Assembly (NCBI RefSeq): GCF_032854445.1
Contig: NC_088306.1
Span: 14,751,386 to 14,815,385, forward strand
Reading direction: 5' to 3'
DNA length: 64,000 bases
From: Liolophura sinensis
Lineage: Eukaryota; Mollusca; Polyplacophora; Chitonida; Chitonidae
Made by a program: the position numbers and the translations under genes
The notes under the pieces: model-generated
Database searches by the model: none
Seen by the model: the letters and a program-made list of their open reading frames with translations, nothing else
What the model was told of the DNA's origin: nothing
In this document: in pieces, positions 34,901 through 44,436 of the stretch
How positions within the stretch are numbered: position 1 is the stretch's first letter
Layout of the letters: each line of letters starts with the position of its first letter

Positions 34901-37757
34901 CGTAAGTGTTAACCATTTAGTTTATTTGATAAAATTTTATTACGATGGACTAAACATTTGATTTGAACTAAACTGCTCATATAATACTTTTCAGACTTAA
35001 AAGAAAAACTTTGATTCTGGGTGAAAATTAGTGTCACACACGAGGAAAGTTACTGAGTTACCTCTCAAAATCTGATGGTTAACATTTGTACAGACATGTT
35101 TCCACCATCTATGAAACTGTCCAACATCATGTACTTGTCCGAAGCAATATTAAACACTGTCCAATCTATCAATCATTCCAACAGTCAATCGGTCCATCAA
35201 TCAATCAGTCCATCAGTCAATCAGGTTTGTCTGAGATTGGTGATGACACAATGACCCACATTTTCATCGTTGTTGTTGTTGTTGGCAGGCTATGAAAGCT
35301 CTCATCGCCTTTGACACAACAGGACTGGTCCTAGGATGGAGGCTATTTGACCATGCCGCACATTTAGGAGGCATTTTATTTGGATTGTGAGTGTTTTTTA
35401 GGAAACAGTTTCAAGGACACTTCAGGCACTCTCCCCAAAAGTGTTTATTTATTTTTTTTTTTTTTGCTTACGAAAATCAACATTTTAATTTTTTATTTTA
35501 TTATTTTTTTTTAATATTTTTTTTTATTTGAAGGTAGATGTTAATATTATTTGTACTGAAATGTAACCGAGGTTCTGGTTTGCAAAACTGGTTGTTTGGA
35601 ATACAGGGCCACTGACAACCATACAGGACACGGGACACGGGGATGTGGTTAAAATCTGTTCCTGAAGAGAGAAACAGTTGCTTTATTAGCAACACATTAA
35701 CACAACTTCTCACAGAACAAGATATTCCAGCTGAATTTGATCTGTGAATGCATACATGTATTAGAATATGACTATTACAACCTAACTAGATCTGTCTACA
35801 TTTCTATTTGTCATATACTTTATATATATATTTATATATATATATAGATGCCCATCAGAGAAACACACTATGTCTTGGTGTGTACACTATTTTTTTTTTT
35901 TTGGACTTTTTAACCTCTAATCGCATTCTGCACAAGATCTCTCAGAGTGTACAAACTCAGCAAATGTTAATACACTATAACATTTAAAACGCAAGATTTC
36001 TTAGGGTGTACATCTCAACAAATGCTAACCAATTATTCGGAACATTTAGAACACTACATTTCTTACAGTGTACCATCTTATCAAAAGTCTAAAACCAACA
36101 CAGCATTTCTTAGAATATACTTGTGAAAAACTGCTGGACAATTAATATCTGTTCACATACTGTAAACTCTCAAAGCAGTGTAACTTAGTGTCCATGCAAT
36201 ATTATTGGTTTTACATTTTGCGTAGATTGTGGCATTATAGATACCACGCTGCAGAGCATTCATATTTCTGATCACTGTGGGGAGTATGACAATCATCGTC
36301 AATTTAAACACATCAAAAAGTAACTAACATTACTTACAGTCTTTGCATATGCCTACTACGGTCTCAGTTGCAACTGAAAAATGACTAGATTGATCAAAAC
36401 CCATCTTTTAGTAAACAAACTGTTGCGCAACCAGGATTACAAAACATGCCTAGAGAGTTGCGGCTATACGTGTGTTTGTTTATGATTAAAACATACAACA
36501 AAAATGAATGACTTGTGCTGGGTGATTTACTGTAATTGTCAAAAGTATAATTATTTGATCTGTGCGATGGCATTATATCATAATTTAAAACGAAATTCTC
36601 ACCTAAAGAGCCACCAGACGCAATCAGCGCATTAAGTCAATTGGGCAGGGCGTCTCTCGTCTGTTACCATATGTATCTCCACACCCCGGAGAGCAGTACA
36701 CTGGTCATCAAGCGCACCTGGGTTACAGAAATGTAATAGGGAAATCTGGAAAATTAATTTCTGCAATAAATTTTTACATACAATACCAGTAGAATCCATC
36801 CTTCACAAAAAAAATAAGCCGGCCTACCTAAATAAAATTTACAAAATGAGCTTGTTACCCCAAACAAATACCTTTTTAGTCTTGGCCCTAGGTATGGTAC
36901 AGTTTCAACCTGGGACATAGCATCCCAGAGATTTCCACATCAGCACTCTATTTGGTGCCTTATTGACAGTAAGATGTAGATATATGATGTACGCCATTTG
37001 TGTGGTCTTACACGAAGTTTGTAGATGATGGCTTAATGAGGAGTTCGTAAAACTCCTTCCCACCTGTATCAAGGCGGTCCAAAGCTGTGAACTCATTTGT
37101 TTGAATTTCCTTTTTATGTCACAATTATCGGTGTAGGTGTGCTCATAAAACATATGAAGTACTCATGCACTGCAACGTCTAAGAAGAAAACGATGCGTTC
37201 TTCTGTCATTAGGACCTTATGTGTAGCTGGACCTGGAGTCTCCTATTGCCTGGCACCAGTACGAGATTGGCTCCGAGTTTGTTATGTGCATTAAATGTTG
37301 GAAAGTTTGTGAGATAAATGCCAAAGGCTGCTGGTTTGCTCTGGGCCCTCCAGCTTCCTTCAGGCTCTCTTGTTTCCTCTACCTGCAAAACATTTAGATG
37401 ACAAGCCTATACCATTCTGGCAGCATGTCGTTGGGAGACATGCCAGCTACACGCACAAGTCGTGTGTGGAGCATTGGCCAGCTACTTATAAGATTTTGTG
37501 TCAGAATCCATCTTCCACTTCCAAGATGCTTTCTGTGTCATAGATTGGAAAACTCTAAAAAATAATATTTGTTGCCCTTTCTTGTGATTTTATCCATGAC
37601 AGAGATTAATCTCAAAACTTAATTGCTTAATAGTCAAGATATATTTAACATTCTGCTATTATGTTTCAGATGGTACATAAAATTTGGAAGAGACTTGATA
37701 TGGGGAAACCGAGAACCAGTCATGGAGGCCTGGCATAAGCTTCGTGGGAAACCTTGA
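28982..37757 (+). CDS. PARL: Mitochondrial rhomboid protease PARL, 9 exons
   Basis: PARL is an intramembrane serine protease of the mitochondrial inner membrane; in vertebrates it cleaves PINK1, PGAM5 and similar proteins. Exons: 28982-29043, 29999-30263, 31449-31586, 32653-32797, 33224-33373, 33953-34023, 34791-34901, 35289-35386, 37670-37757. All junctions are GT/AG and lengths sum to 1128 nt, giving 375 aa (human PARL is 379). The N terminus is basic and serine/threonine-rich, as for a mitochondrial presequence. Conserved blocks include IWQYETM (about residue 122), VFIMWRVPALAP, SHVNFWHLAANMYVLWSFSS (rhomboid L1/TM2-TM3 region), TPSLGA|SGALMAV with catalytic Ser278 as first residue of exon 7, and FDHAAHLGG with catalytic His339 in exon 8. 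It begins ATGGCG at 28982. It is transcribed divergently from COG3, 2.6 kb away. The stop codon lies in the first unit of a 17-bp tandem repeat. Confidence 0.97.
29608..29830 (+). repeat. SINE family A, head and centre, PARL intron 1
   Basis: Forward copy: head TCCATGGCTCAGCTGGGTAG, GCGCAGCGAAATGACCCAGG, box-B-like GAGTTCAGGTTCCAGC, then the central block up to AGTGAAATTTTCATAT. The usual 3' tail is lost before a T-rich run. Confidence 0.9.
30430..31412. repeat. ~1-kb minisatellite of GTGAGT/TTAATTCACTCAG words, PARL intron 2
   Basis: Units of about 26 bp with longer variants alternate CAGTCCGTGAGT, GAGTTTAATTCACTCAGT and relatives. The word GTGAGTTTAATTCAC is nearly self-complementary. The array ends about 37 bp before the PARL exon 3 acceptor. 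Confidence 0.95.
33496..33770 (+). repeat. Full-length SINE family A, PARL intron 5
   Basis: Forward copy in canonical order: GGTGGCTCCATGGCTCATTT head, AGCGCAGCGTGATGACCCAG, GAGTTCAAGTCCAGC box B, central block, AGTACGGCGTAAAACACCAA and the ATAAATAAAT tail. One of the best references for the family here. Confidence 0.95.
34535..34690 (+). repeat. SINE family B 3' part, PARL intron 6
   Basis: GACTCGCCCAGCTACAAGAAG through ACTGAAAAATTGTTAAGTGC and GACGTTAAACCCCAAGCATA with a CATACATA tail. Related to the copies at 61015-61315 and 62540-62880; the 5' part is missing. Confidence 0.8.
35930..36110. repeat. Diverged ~64-bp tandem repeat, about 3 copies, PARL intron 8
   Basis: Successive segments share AAGAT(C/T)TCTCAGAGTGTACA-like starts, a CAAATG(T/C)TAA middle and an ACATTTA(A/G)AAC end. 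Old and degenerate. Confidence 0.6.
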
Positions 37758-37891
37758 CTTGTTGGAAACCTTGATTCGTGGGAAACCTTGAATCGGGGAA
37801 ACCATGATTCATGGGAAACCTTGATTCATGGGAAACCTTGAATCGGGGAAGCCATGATTCATGAGAAACCTTGATTCGTGGGAAGTCCTGA
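37741..37891. repeat. 17-bp tandem repeat, 9 copies, overlapping the PARL stop codon
   Basis: Units of TTCGTGGGAAACCTTGA and close variants (16-17 bp). The first unit, 37741-37757, encodes the end of PARL's last codons (LRGKP) and its TGA; the other eight extend into the 3' UTR. Confidence 0.93.
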
Positions 37892-38038
37892 ACAGTTTAC
37901 AGTACAAAGCTGGAGGAGCATACACATCTTTAACCATACTAGAACCTGTTGAATAACAATTTTTCTTAACATGCATAAATTAACATTTTTGAGCTTATAA
38001 AAACTTACCTAAGATATGTACAGACAATTAAATCATGG

Positions 38039-38044
38039 AATAAA
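38039..38044 (+). promoter_or_regulatory. Candidate PARL polyadenylation signal AATAAA
   Basis: AATAAA about 280 bp past the PARL stop codon, with T-rich sequence after it. First canonical hexamer I noticed in this interval; cleavage site unproven. Confidence 0.5.
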
Positions 38045-38204
38045 TTCTATTTATTATCATTTTTCTTGATGTGTGACTTTTTTCTAGCAGAGTTACCTTA
38101 AGCAGAAGTTTCATTTTATGTCTTTAAAGACTTTTTTTAGTAAGTTTTAATTTTTTTTTCCTTTTGAGTTGAGTGAAATGAGTTTTGAGTCCCTTGAGAT
38201 CTGT

Positions 38205-38300
38205 CTGGTTTCCACCCACCATAAGGCTAGCCGCGGTAGTATAAGTGACATATTCATGAGTACGGCGTAAACAACCAATCAATCAAATAAATCGACTAAA
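38205..38300 (+). repeat. SINE family A 3' end only
   Basis: CTGGTTTCCACCCACCATAA through GAGTACGGCGTAAACAACCA and an ATCAAATAAAT tail; the 5' two thirds are missing. Confidence 0.85.
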
Positions 38301-39616
38301 TGAAACCGAGCAGTTATTGGTGCTGTTATATGTTAGTAAGAAATAAATTTGAACAACATGATATATCCTTTAAAGCCGAGTGTGCAGAGTACACAGCCAC
38401 CCTACGCTAGGTATATGAGTATGTGTGTGTATATATGCATGTATGAATGTTTGAAGTTGTAGGTCACACTTATTAACTTTTAGGTGTGCGTACATGTACC
38501 GTGTCTTCTTCTGGCAGAGTGAGCCAATGCCGTCAAAGTGTTACCGCCACAGAATTGTCATGCCGAAGACACCAGATATGACACACCACCCAGTAATATT
38601 CTACTGACACCGGCCATGTAGCCATGTTTCCTTGCATTGCGCTAACCTCGCAATACAGAGCTGGCGAGTGAGGTAGCAACAGATACCATTTTTAGTCTTT
38701 GGTATGGATCGCCCCGGATTTGATCTGGGGCCTCCTGACTTCCAGACGGATACTCTAACAATTATTCAACCGAAGGGCTTGTCAGGTACAAGATACCAGT
38801 CTTCTACAAACAACAGTTAAATAAGCCTGGCGTGCATCTATATTTTAAATAAACAAAAAGGTAATGTCGGTCAAAATGAGAGGCAGAAAAATGGGAACAC
38901 GTGTTCCAGACAACGAACTGCGACACAAAAGTCCTTTCCAAGATCGATAGTATAAGCAGGTGCGACAGTTTTACCGTGACGAAGTCAATGTACAGACCGA
39001 ATAATCTTAAACAGATGTTGCTGGAAAGTATTGAACGCTCTAGACCACACCCCTATGATCTACGCACGTAGGCCTACATGTAGTATAGGTACGAGAGATA
39101 GTCACACTTTGTTATTAGCGATACGTCATACGTCGCAAGGAAGAATCGAGGAAAAGTTGCGCAGAGGGGAATGTTACGAGAACACACGGAATATGATCAG
39201 ATTTGAACAGGCATCAATTGTTTGTCTTTGATGTCGTTACACCGTGATGTCCTGTTCGGCAGTTTTAGTTCGACAGTTACATGCCTGCAATTATAAAATC
39301 TACACCACTGGCTGTTTTCGGGACAAGTGAACGAGGTGATGCTTGTTCCCCAGCATTAAGGAAAAGTGCTGAGCCTTCTGTTTCGACTGTGGACTCATAT
39401 TCGTGCACATCATCTGTGCTGCTGTTGCTGTGTGAAAAAAGACAGACAAGAAACAAATCTTACAGTTTCATCCTGTACGCTCTAATCTTGCACCCTTGTC
39501 ATCTTAATGCAAGATACCTACATACGTCGTCAACATTTGAACTCTGATCCGTACTGGTACAGGGGCCTACACCATTTAATAGAAACACTGCGTCGACAAT
39601 CAGATATTTATATACC
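38301..39616. other. Upstream region of the mucin-like gene
   Basis: About 1.3 kb without a recognised gene. A tRNA-like segment lies near 38690-38785 (CCGGATTTGATCTGGGGCCT), probably another SINE head rather than a functional tRNA. A TATTTATATA string at 39604-39613 sits too close to the ATG at 39617 to be its TATA box unless transcription starts within the coding frame. Confidence 0.5.
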
Positions 39617-41155
39617 ATGGCGAGGAAATGTTGGTACACTTTTGTGATTCTAGTGTTGGTCGTCGTCGTCGCTTTCATCAACAGCACCCTTTTTCAACCC
39701 TTCTCTCTCTCCATTCAGGCCGTAAAAGAGTCGCGTCCGTTCGTCTTCCTGATGCCCGATCCACCAATTGAGAGACAGGACCCTAGCATCAGTGCGACTT
39801 TCAGCACAAGAACAGCCACAACGCACACCGCAGAGATACCAGTTTTATTTGCATCGGCACTGGAAGAGGAAGCGATAAACTCTCACAATTTGTCCAAGGT
39901 AGCGACAGAAAAAACATTACCAACTACAACGACTTCAGAGACGGAGCCCTTATCGACAAGCCCCATGTCTTCTAAATCTGAGACCTTTTCTACGTCGAAT
40001 GGAGGCCCCGAGAAGGTCAGTTTTTTACCTGAAATAAAATTTAATAAGACTTTGTCAACTGTAAGGACGTCAGAGGAGTGGCAATCGACGAGCGCCTTAT
40101 CCGAAGCCGCGCCTACTTCAAGGCCTAGTTTCCAGAACGTCCATTATTCATCGCAAGAAACACAAACGAATTCGGCAACAACCCCTTCAGACGAACTGCA
40201 AACGCCCCAATCAACTACGACGCTCGAGTCCACGTCTGCATTTGAAACCCAAGCCGTACCCAAAACAATTCCAACTCCATCTACATCTTCAAAACTAGTC
40301 TCTACCACTAGTGAAAGTATAATATCAGACAGCACTCCACTGTCATCAACAACTAAGAATTCCGTGGCAAGGCATGCCAACGACGTGGAAGGGGACAAAA
40401 CATCTGACCAATCGGGAGATGGGGTTAGAGGTAGAGAGAATTCAACATCAGCTGTATCAACTGATACAGTTTTAACTGACAACATACAAACCAATAGAAG
40501 CGCACCACAAGGTAATGTTTTTAACAGATCTGTGGACGTGAGCAATGCCAATGTTACAACCGTGAATGACATTGTTAAAAACATAACCAACGATTCACAG
40601 GTTGAAGGTCAAGCTACACAGATTGGGACAAACGAACTTCTTGGACCGAGTGAGCAGAATGGGACAAGTGAGGATGTAGCTTTCGGTGACAGCAATCAGA
40701 GCGCTTCCTTCGGTAACATGACAAATGCAAATGTCGGCAATGCAGCTTTGAAGAATGTGACCAGTGAAATCGAAAGTTTGGGTGACGTCAAACAAAACGT
40801 AACCAATGGTAGAGAAGTTGAAGGTGCCATTTTAAAGAATATGACCAATGATGTTGGAACTTCAGGTGTGACCAGTTATACAAAAAGTGACAATGCCGCT
40901 TTGCAGAATGTAACCATTAATTTTAAAACTGTGGATAACATCCAACAAAATGTGAGTTATACAACAAAATTTGACAATGTCACGCTAAAGAAATCGACCA
41001 ATGGAACTGACGTCAAGGAAAATGCAACCATAAAAAGTCTCGCCACCCAAGATTTTACCGACGAAGTTGAGCCCGTAAATAAAATTAAAGAAATTTCGTC
41101 CAATGGAGTGGAAGCTACCAATGTAGAGAAGCACAATGTGGCCAATGAGCAATGA
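39617..41155 (+). CDS. Unrecognised membrane-anchored, mucin-like, N-glycosylation-sequon-dense protein (512 aa)
   Basis: A single uninterrupted frame of 512 codons, far longer than any other non-repeat frame here. ATG lies in an ideal context (ACCATGG). Residues about 7-21 (YTFVILVLVVVVAFI) are one hydrophobic segment after a short basic tail, so a type II membrane anchor or uncleaved signal is likely. Residues about 60-270 are rich in Ser, Thr and Pro, as in O-glycosylated mucin stalks. Residues 275-471 hold 17 of the 20 N-X-S/T sequons, with partial internal repetition: residues 376-397 resemble 427-448, a spacing of 51. Cys5 is the only cysteine, so no disulfide-folded ectodomain is expected. 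No catalytic domain is visible. It could be an intronless secreted or surface glycoprotein, the stalk of a larger spliced gene, or a fast-evolving lineage-specific gene. No AATAAA was seen close downstream. I infer no function. Confidence 0.6.
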   Translation: MARKCWYTFVILVLVVVVAFINSTLFQPFSLSIQAVKESRPFVFLMPDPPIERQDPSISATFSTRTATTHTAEIPVLFASALEEEAINSHNLSKVATEKTLPTTTTSETEPLSTSPMSSKSETFSTSNGGPEKVSFLPEIKFNKTLSTVRTSEEWQSTSALSEAAPTSRPSFQNVHYSSQETQTNSATTPSDELQTPQSTTTLESTSAFETQAVPKTIPTPSTSSKLVSTTSESIISDSTPLSSTTKNSVARHANDVEGDKTSDQSGDGVRGRENSTSAVSTDTVLTDNIQTNRSAPQGNVFNRSVDVSNANVTTVNDIVKNITNDSQVEGQATQIGTNELLGPSEQNGTSEDVAFGDSNQSASFGNMTNANVGNAALKNVTSEIESLGDVKQNVTNGREVEGAILKNMTNDVGTSGVTSYTKSDNAALQNVTINFKTVDNIQQNVSYTTKFDNVTLKKSTNGTDVKENATIKSLATQDFTDEVEPVNKIKEISSNGVEATNVEKHNVANEQ

Positions 41156-41504
41156 AAGGGGACGACAGTGAGGAGAGAAAACTTTCGACTATAACAAGGT
41201 CATTAAACGAAAACAATGACCTCAAATTTGTGAGGACTAACCGCGTTGGTATATAGAAGCGCAACACATACAAATATCCGAAAGAAAACATACGCGCGCA
41301 CAATTTTATTTGGCAACTTCGAGTTGCAAAATTTCATGAATTCTCAAAACCGGTAGCGCTGATGTCAACCTAAGCAGTGGAAATACTATTATCAAAACCA
41401 TGCTAACACCATTTATAAGTATTTACTCTGTTTATTTGTCTTAGTTAACTTAGGATGTCAATGGTATTAAACATGGGACTACCTCCATTATCTAAATAGA
41501 CTTA

Positions 41505-41812
41505 GTCCCGCTATTTATGGCCGACATTAGTTGAGATGGGCTATTTATGTGTGACATTGGTTGAGATGGGCTATTTATGGTTGACATTAGTTGAGATGAG
41601 CTATTTATAGTTGACATTAGTTGAGATGGGCTATTTATGTGTGACATTGGTTGAGATGGGCTATTTATTGTTGACATTAGTTGAGATGGGCTATTTATGG
41701 TTGACATTGGTTGAAATGGCTATTTATGTGTGACACTGGTTGAGATGGGTTATTTATAGGCGACACTGGTTGAGATGGGTTATTTATAGGTGACATTAGT
41801 TGAGATGGTGAC
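41505..41812. repeat. 30-bp minisatellite, about 10 copies
   Basis: Units containing GAGATGGGCTATTTATG and TTGACATTAGTT with alternating TGTGTGACATTGG variants. Located about 350 bp downstream of the mucin-like frame. Confidence 0.92.
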
Positions 41813-41914
41813 ACTTCATCACGGCGTCATACGCAGTCAGGATCCATTTTTACGTTATAGATATATATCAGCGTATGATAAACTTTTGTTTTGTCAAAAC
41901 TCCAATTATTTAAC

Positions 41915-42110
41915 CTTGGAGCGGTCTCTGGTCGAATGATAAAGGCGCTCGTCTTTCGCTAAGATACAAAGAAATTTAGTATCAAATTTACCACAGGTCG
42001 GTGGTTTACTCCGAACACTCCAATTTCCTCCGCCCATAAAACTGACCATCATTGCATGAGTGACAAGCGCCTCAGTACGGCGTAAAACGCCGATAAAGTA
42101 AATTAATGAA
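41915..42110 (+). repeat. tRNA-headed SINE, family C
   Basis: Head TCTCTGGTCGAATGATAAAG and GGCGCTCGTCTTTCGCT followed by CAGGTCGGTGGTTTACTCCG, a different body, and a tail CAGTACGGCGTAAAACGCCG. The head differs from families A and B, while the 3' motif is similar. Confidence 0.7.
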
Positions 42111-42980
42111 CCATATGGGGGTATTCCAAAATGCATAAGAAAAATCAGTGAAATATAATTTTGAACACTCTTCATAAATATGTTACACAGCCGCTTCACC
42201 AAGTGATGTACAAAAAAAATCTAACCAGTCATGCAGTTTATAGTTTGGTGAGCTAAGAAGTCGAACAAGCCAGGTGGAGGACAAAAAAGTCAAAGAAGCC
42301 ACTCTGCAGACTGATGTACAAAAAACGTTTAACCAGTCATTTATCAGGTTAATGAATCAAAAAGTCTGTAAGTCAGTAGGCCCATTGATGAGCAAAAAAG
42401 TTTAACTCAGCCCTTTAACATGTATCTATATAATCTCGGAAGCAACAAACTACCACCGAATGCAAGTATGCACATCGACATATAGGTTATGCGTACATTA
42501 TATATATATCCAAACGGGCCTACGCAAAAAGTCTAACCTGCCAGTTCACAGGTTAATTAACAAAAGAGTTTAACACAGCCCTCAATATATACTCATAATC
42601 TTCAACATCCTGGTTTCAAAAACACATTCTGTTTACCAGCCGTCAACTAAAATGAACGCTAATGGGCACAAGGCCAATTCCCATACACGACAACGTTCTG
42701 CACAAAGCACCAAAGATCTACGATAGAGTATAAAGGCAGCAGGTTTCAGTTGTCTTGAAAAGGCGATTAAATGAAATCAGCATCTAAATCGTGTACCATG
42801 CATGCTAGTTTATAAGGCGGCGATTTAATTCAACACTGCGAATATACTGTTAAAAGGAATTAGACATGGGGACCGCTTGTCCATATTCACTAACAAGACA
42901 AACTAACAAGACATTGCAAAACTTATTATGAAGATGTTTGATGTAATAACCTTGAAATAGCGGGGTTTTTTTAGTAATAA

Positions 42981-43137
42981 CTTATTTATTTATTTATTTG
43001 ATTTGTGTTTTACGCCGTACTCAAGAATATTTCATTTATACAACGGCGGCCAGCATTGTGGTGGGAGAAAACTGGACTGGAGTCCGGCGAAACCCCTCCA
43101 CCATTCGCAGGTTACTACCAGACCTACCCACTTACGG
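42981..43137 (-). repeat. SINE family A, truncated
   Basis: Reversed tail TTATTTATTTATTTGATTTG and GTTTTACGCCGTACTCAAGA then central block to CAGACCTACCCACTTACGG. Confidence 0.88.
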
Positions 43138-43900
43138 AATAACTTGTGACTTTGATAATGTACATGCCCCTGTGGTATAATGCTAAGAACCCATAATAAA
43201 TTCAATTACCACTCAGGTTGGACAGTGATACCAAAACCGAAACTTTGCCACATCGTCACAACACCTTGATTTACTTCATATAATCCAAAGCAGGTAGGTA
43301 AAATAGAGCTGTTGTTTTTACTCACTTGTTTTACTACATACTACATAAATTGGAACTCTATAAATCTCAGAGCCTTCATTCACGAAAGGAAAATATCCCA
43401 GTGCATTCCATGCAAGGCCACATAAACTTCGTGTAAGAGCAACATAAATTACACGCTCGTCAATCGCTCCTTTCCATTTAAGTCCTGCAAACAATGGTAC
43501 AAGGAAATCTACCAAAGTCCTTGACCTTGGCTGGGACTGAAACAACAGCTCATGAATGGCAATGGGCCATCTTCAGGCAAGCAAGCAGCAAAGCAAGTTG
43601 CCAAATACATCGAACTACAAAAAAGCTTCTCAGCTTTCTTCTTGGGGCGTAAAAAATGTCTTAACACTAAAATTTTCCTAAAAGATCTCCGCGATCAGTC
43701 GAGAAATTTGCTGGGAGTTCATCTAAGACGTCATTTCAGAATATCTCCGACCACTGGCGGAAAATATTCACAAAACCGAAAGGTTATTAGGAAATTTCAA
43801 ATATGTCTCAAAAAGTAAATGTTTTTTCTCTTTTTTTTCATTTGGCATACCCTCCTTCATTTTCTTACAAATCATACTCTTCGTTATATTGTACTTTTTC

Positions 43901-44032
43901 ATTTATTTGATTGCTGTTTTACGCCGTACTCAAGAATATTTCACTTATAGGACGGCGGCCACCATTATGGTGGGAAGAAACAGGGCAGAGCCCAGGGGAA
44001 AACCCACGACCATCCGCAGGTTGCTAGCGATG
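43901..44032 (-). repeat. SINE family A, truncated
   Basis: Reversed tail ATTTATTTGATTGCTGTTTT, TACGCCGTACTCAAGAATAT, then central block to CCATCCGCAGGTTGCTAGCG. Confidence 0.88.
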
Positions 44033-44231
44033 TATCCTTTAAGCTTTGCACTTACGTCCTTCAGATTTCTAATGTTACTGTCATCACAGAAGTTTTTTTT
44101 TTTAAATGTCACACAAAATTTTCGCCACAACACAGTGTGAAGTCTAAACAAGAGCAGATGCTGTAATTCTTTAAGGTCACCACTCAGGAAGTGAAAGACA
44201 CTGACATTACTGGTCACCTTTAAGGCTTGAA

Positions 44232-44385
44232 TTTATTTATCTGATTGCTGTTTTTTTATGCTGTACTCAAAAATATTTCACTTAAATACGATGGAGGTCA
44301 GCATTACTGTGGCAGCCGACTGGGCAGGGCTCAGGGGAAACCCACAACCATCTGTAGGTTGGTGACATTCCTACATACGGGCCAG
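44232..44385 (-). repeat. SINE family A, truncated
   Basis: Reversed diverged tail (TTTATTTATCTGATTGCTG) through CATCTGTAGGTTGGTGAC. It abuts the MARS2 3' end and may lie in its 3' UTR or just beyond. Confidence 0.8.
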
Positions 44386-44386
44386 T

Positions 44387-44392
44387 TTTATT
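44387..44392 (-). promoter_or_regulatory. Candidate MARS2 polyadenylation signal AATAAA
   Basis: TTTATT on the plus strand, 45 bp beyond the MARS2 stop, gives AATAAA in the transcript sense. Placement is typical for a short 3' UTR. Confidence 0.5.
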
Positions 44393-44436
44393 AAATTGAC
44401 AGTAATGGAAAAGTGTAAAACCTTGTCTGTCACTGG

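Larger units (their letters stand above)
41156..44436. other. Spacer between mucin-like gene and MARS2
   Basis: About 3.3 kb with a 30-bp minisatellite, a tRNA-headed SINE of a third type and three family A copies. Between 42200 and 42600 there are loose repeats of AAAAAGT(C/T)TAACC(A/T)GTCA-like words. Frames at 43318-43545 and 43552-43818 resemble no family I know and lack supporting splice context. Confidence 0.5.

Noticed and set aside
39604-39613. TATA box TATTTATATA before the mucin-like gene
   Set aside because: Only a few bases upstream of the ATG, so it cannot direct a start upstream of that codon at the normal distance.
40144-40590. 148-aa minus-strand frame
   Set aside because: Antisense shadow of the Ser/Thr-rich part of the 512-aa gene.
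43552-43818. 88-aa basic frame
   Set aside because: No recognisable family, no upstream or downstream exon partner, and within repeat-rich spacer.
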